From Lachnospiraceae bacterium (GTDB lineage: Bacteria > Bacillota > Clostridia > Lachnospirales > Lachnospiraceae), in assembly GCA_017483735.1 (NCBI GenBank), contig JAFUVF010000007.1:1-64000 (forward strand): 64,000 nucleotides of DNA. The letters run 5' to 3'. Under the pieces are notes generated by a model. That model saw only the letters and a program-made list of their open reading frames with translations. It made no database searches and was not told the origin of the DNA. Positions 61,666-64,000 of the stretch are shown piece by piece. Numbering within the stretch: position 1 is the stretch's first letter; each line of letters opens with the position of its first letter. Made by a program: the position numbers and the translations under genes.

Positions 61666-63276
61666 ATGAAGAAAAGTATAGAAGAAAATGAAATAATAAA
61701 ATATACAGGTAGCGGAAAAATTAAATGGATTATAGCCTTAATTGTAGGTCTTATAATTGCTATTGGAACTGTTGCGACAGCTACAAATATTTCTGTAAAG
61801 TCTGATAATCGAATACAGGAATTTGTAGATTTAGGTAACAGGTATATGGATGAATTGGAATATGAATTGGCAATTGCGGAATATAAGAGCGCATTTGAAC
61901 TATCGCCTAATGATATAAGATTTTTGGAGGCGATAGATAATGCATATCATGCATGGAGCAATTCATATTTAGACTCTGACATGAATCGTGCTGCAGAAAT
62001 TTTGGAGGAGTTAGTAGAATATTATGATTCAATGGCATCAAAATCTAATTTGGCTGAACTAAAGATTTTTAGGGAAAGAGCTGCATCAGAAGCAGCAGAT
62101 ATTCGTGCTAGAATTGTAGAAAAAAATGCATTAATAGCGCAAGCAGTTCCGACACAGAGGCCAACAGTAGAAACTATACAGACAGCAGAGCCAGAAAGTA
62201 CGCCAATTCCTACAACTGCACCTTCTCCGATTGCAACATTAGTGCCCACGTTTGAACCTATATTGGAACCGACACCGGCTTCTGCAAATATAACGGAGAT
62301 AGAAAGTGAAGAAAGTGATGAAGAGGACGAGGGGGATGATGAAACTGAAGAAAGTAGCAGCAATGATGATGGCGATGATGAGGACAATGGAAACGAGGCT
62401 TCTTCACAACCTATTTCTACGTCGACAGCAGTAAATGAAAATGATGTACCAGAAAGTAAAGCAGATAATAAAACACCGGAGCAACAAGAGGAAAATATTG
62501 TTATAAAGACGAGCAGAGATGCGCTGATTTCTAACGAAGAGGCTCTTGCAAAAGTTTATTCAAAGGGGGAAATAATCAAGTTTGGTCAATATTATACAAA
62601 TTTAAAAAGTGTATCAGATAGTGTTAGCGAAGCCCTTAAGAGCAAAGAGCAAGGATATTATTTTGTAAATGATGAAATGATTTATTGGACTGAGGCAGGA
62701 AATGTGTATGATACAAAGCCTGTTACTTGGATTGTGCTTGAAGATATGGGAGATAGTGTTCTGGTTTTATCTGAATACGTATTGGAAGGCAGATATTATT
62801 CAAGTGATACAACCGCCTATATAATGTCATATGGAGATAGTCAAGTAAGAGCTTATATAAACAGTAATACATTTTGGAAAAAATATTTTACTGATGATGA
62901 GTGTACCCAAATGTTGACTACGTCATTAAATATGGAAGGAAATACATATTCGGATAAAATGTTTTTGCCCTCTGTGGATGAGCTGAATGATTACTTTTCC
63001 AGTGATGCAGACAGAATAGCACATTATCATGCGGATTGGGCGGTGCCAAACGTGACAACACCTATTACAACAGGTAATAGTATAGCCTATAATAAGCCTG
63101 AATTATCATGTGCATATTGGACGAGAATATGTGATCATACGCATTATGGAATGTCTCAACCTACATATGTTGGATGTGATGGAATAATCAGAACCGGAGG
63201 GCGAGTGTATTACACATGGAGTAGTGGAGTGCGACCAATGCTAAAAATAAATAAAACATTTGCAATGTATGAATAA
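61666..63276 (+). CDS. Membrane-anchored TPR protein with DUF6273-like C-terminus
   Basis: A 536-residue protein: membrane helix near 20-42 (WIIALIVGLIIAIGTVATA), TPR part similar to the cassettes (FVDLGNRYMDELEYELAIAE), then a long low-complexity linker rich in Pro, Thr, Glu and Asp (about 160-285). The C-terminal domain (about 290-536) resembles DUF6273 (VTWIVLEDMGDSVLVLSEYV, SQVRAYINSNTFWKKYF, DKMFLPSVDELNDYFSS, SSGVRPMLKI), found in surface proteins of gut Firmicutes. GAAAGGAT precedes ATG 61666. It is AT-rich and followed by an AAA/PD-(D/E)XK gene, as is cassette 3. Confidence 0.78.
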   Translation: MKKSIEENEIIKYTGSGKIKWIIALIVGLIIAIGTVATATNISVKSDNRIQEFVDLGNRYMDELEYELAIAEYKSAFELSPNDIRFLEAIDNAYHAWSNSYLDSDMNRAAEILEELVEYYDSMASKSNLAELKIFRERAASEAADIRARIVEKNALIAQAVPTQRPTVETIQTAEPESTPIPTTAPSPIATLVPTFEPILEPTPASANITEIESEESDEEDEGDDETEESSSNDDGDDEDNGNEASSQPISTSTAVNENDVPESKADNKTPEQQEENIVIKTSRDALISNEEALAKVYSKGEIIKFGQYYTNLKSVSDSVSEALKSKEQGYYFVNDEMIYWTEAGNVYDTKPVTWIVLEDMGDSVLVLSEYVLEGRYYSSDTTAYIMSYGDSQVRAYINSNTFWKKYFTDDECTQMLTTSLNMEGNTYSDKMFLPSVDELNDYFSSDADRIAHYHADWAVPNVTTPITTGNSIAYNKPELSCAYWTRICDHTHYGMSQPTYVGCDGIIRTGGRVYYTWSSGVRPMLKINKTFAMYE

Positions 63277-63335
63277 TATGTTTGAAATAGTCACGGAGTT
63301 CAATAAGAAAATGACAATTTTAAAAGTGTAAATTA

Positions 63336-63364
63336 TTGACTTTTTAAGGATTTAAGCATAAACT
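63336..63364 (+). promoter_or_regulatory. Promoter of the second AAA/PD-(D/E)XK gene
   Basis: TTGACT (63336-63341), 17 bases, TAAACT (63359-63364), the same boxes and spacing as at 52644. Confidence 0.65.
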
Positions 63365-63407
63365 TTAAGGGATTGAAGCAGGACAATTCAAAATGATGTA
63401 AAGACTT

Positions 63408-64000
63408 ATGGGTATATACTTAAATCCGGGAAATGTTGAATTTCAAAAAATAATAAATGGGGAGTATATTGACAAAACAGGGATAATTGCGTTAATCAAT
63501 AGCACTATCGGAACGACGAGAAAATTGTTCTGTATAAGCAGACCAAGGGCTTTTGGAAAGTCGGTTACTGCAAATATGCTATGTGCATATTACGATTGTT
63601 CCTGTGATTCGCATAAGCTTTTTGACGGTAAAGAAATAGCAAGTTCGGATAAATATTTAAAGCACCTAAATAGCTATAATGTAATTAGTCTAGATATTAC
63701 AAAATTTATTTCTAAGGTAAAAAGTAACGGTGTGTCACTTGAAACTGTTACAAATGAAATTGTAAAGGCGGTTCATGATGATATAAAAGTAGCATTCCCG
63801 GAATATGCGACAGGAGACAGCCTTAATGAGGATTTAATTCATTTCGCAGAGGGTACAGGCAGAAAATTTGTATTTATTATTGATGAGTGGGATGCTTTGA
63901 TAAGAGAAGCAAAAGGTAAAAGAAATATTTATAGCAATTATCTTAATCTTCTTAGAAGCTGGTTTAAGAATAACAACTTCACATCAAGAGTAGTTGCAGC
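63408..64000 (+). CDS. AAA-ATPase-like / PD-(D/E)XK protein, cut by window end
   Basis: Open from ATG 63408 to the last base, so the C-terminus is not visible. The 197 visible residues align with the protein at 52714 throughout (MGIYLNPGN, EYIDKTG, CISRPRAFGKSVTANMLCAY, CSCDSHKLFDG, KFVFIIDEWDALIREAK, NNNFTSRVVA). Walker A reads RPRAFGKS, with Ala in place of the second Arg. The ribosome site is weak compared with the first copy. Confidence 0.85.
   Translation, partial: MGIYLNPGNVEFQKIINGEYIDKTGIIALINSTIGTTRKLFCISRPRAFGKSVTANMLCAYYDCSCDSHKLFDGKEIASSDKYLKHLNSYNVISLDITKFISKVKSNGVSLETVTNEIVKAVHDDIKVAFPEYATGDSLNEDLIHFAEGTGRKFVFIIDEWDALIREAKGKRNIYSNYLNLLRSWFKNNNFTSRVVA

Noticed and set aside
47196-64000. 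Prophage or integrative element
   Set aside because: No integrase, transposase, structural phage gene or flanking tRNA is visible; accessory content alone is not enough.

Overview
The window looks like the chromosome of a motile, Gram-positive anaerobe of the class Clostridia, most likely family Lachnospiraceae. Supporting signs are a fliW-csrA/flgM-flgN-flgK-flgL flagellar block with a sigma-D promoter, a Tad pilus locus without an outer-membrane secretin, DUF1934 and DUF6382/FHA proteins, a membrane-anchored MurF, and A/G-rich Shine-Dalgarno sites. No rRNA, tRNA, CRISPR array, transposase or integrase was recognised.

Region by region. 1-8.4 kb: the 3' part of an aconitase-family hydratase, a long inverted-repeat element, a calcium-loop protein behind a sigma-D promoter, then a wall-related run (lipoprotein with a cellulase-N-like domain, alpha/beta hydrolase, MurF, Ddl). 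8.4-15.6 kb: late flagellar genes flgM, flgN, two flgK paralogues, flgL, fliW, csrA. 15.6-22.1 kb: ispE-gntR-DUF1934 with a putative GntR operator, an FKBP/trigger-factor-like lipoprotein, asnS and an NlpC/P60 hydrolase. 22.2-23.9 kb: a collapsed MMPL/heptad-repeat locus in which deletions fused two genes. 23.9-47.0 kb: an XRE repressor divergent from a complete Tad pilus operon (tadZ, cpaF, tadB, tadC, pilin, prepilin peptidase, WG-repeat protein, TadE-like and large Tad proteins) running into FHA, PP2C, two Ser/Thr kinases, a LysM surface protein and two related small membrane proteins. 47.0-55.5 kb: an accessory region with four copies of a terminator-operator-N-terminus module, each starting a membrane-anchored TPR protein with a different C-terminus and separated by small cargo (DUF4258/YgiT, MNT/HEPN, a zeta-like pair, an AAA/PD-(D/E)XK protein). 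55.6-61.1 kb: housekeeping genes (diacylglycerol kinase, CDF transporter, GH3, DinB). 61.1-64 kb: a second XRE repressor divergent from another TPR protein, followed by a second AAA/PD-(D/E)XK gene that runs off the window.

How the parts may work together. A near-identical inverted repeat, (A/T)CAAC-N8-GTTGT, lies at the promoter of the Tad operon, of the kinase/surface-protein operon, of all four TPR cassettes and of the final TPR gene. At two of these places a closely related XRE regulator is transcribed divergently. I infer one regulon that co-controls a kinase-supervised Tad pilus and a family of TPR membrane proteins that is expanding by duplication of a constant module carrying variable C-termini and toxin/defence-type cargo. 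This is the most promising candidate for an undescribed system here. All functional links are inferred from sequence alone.
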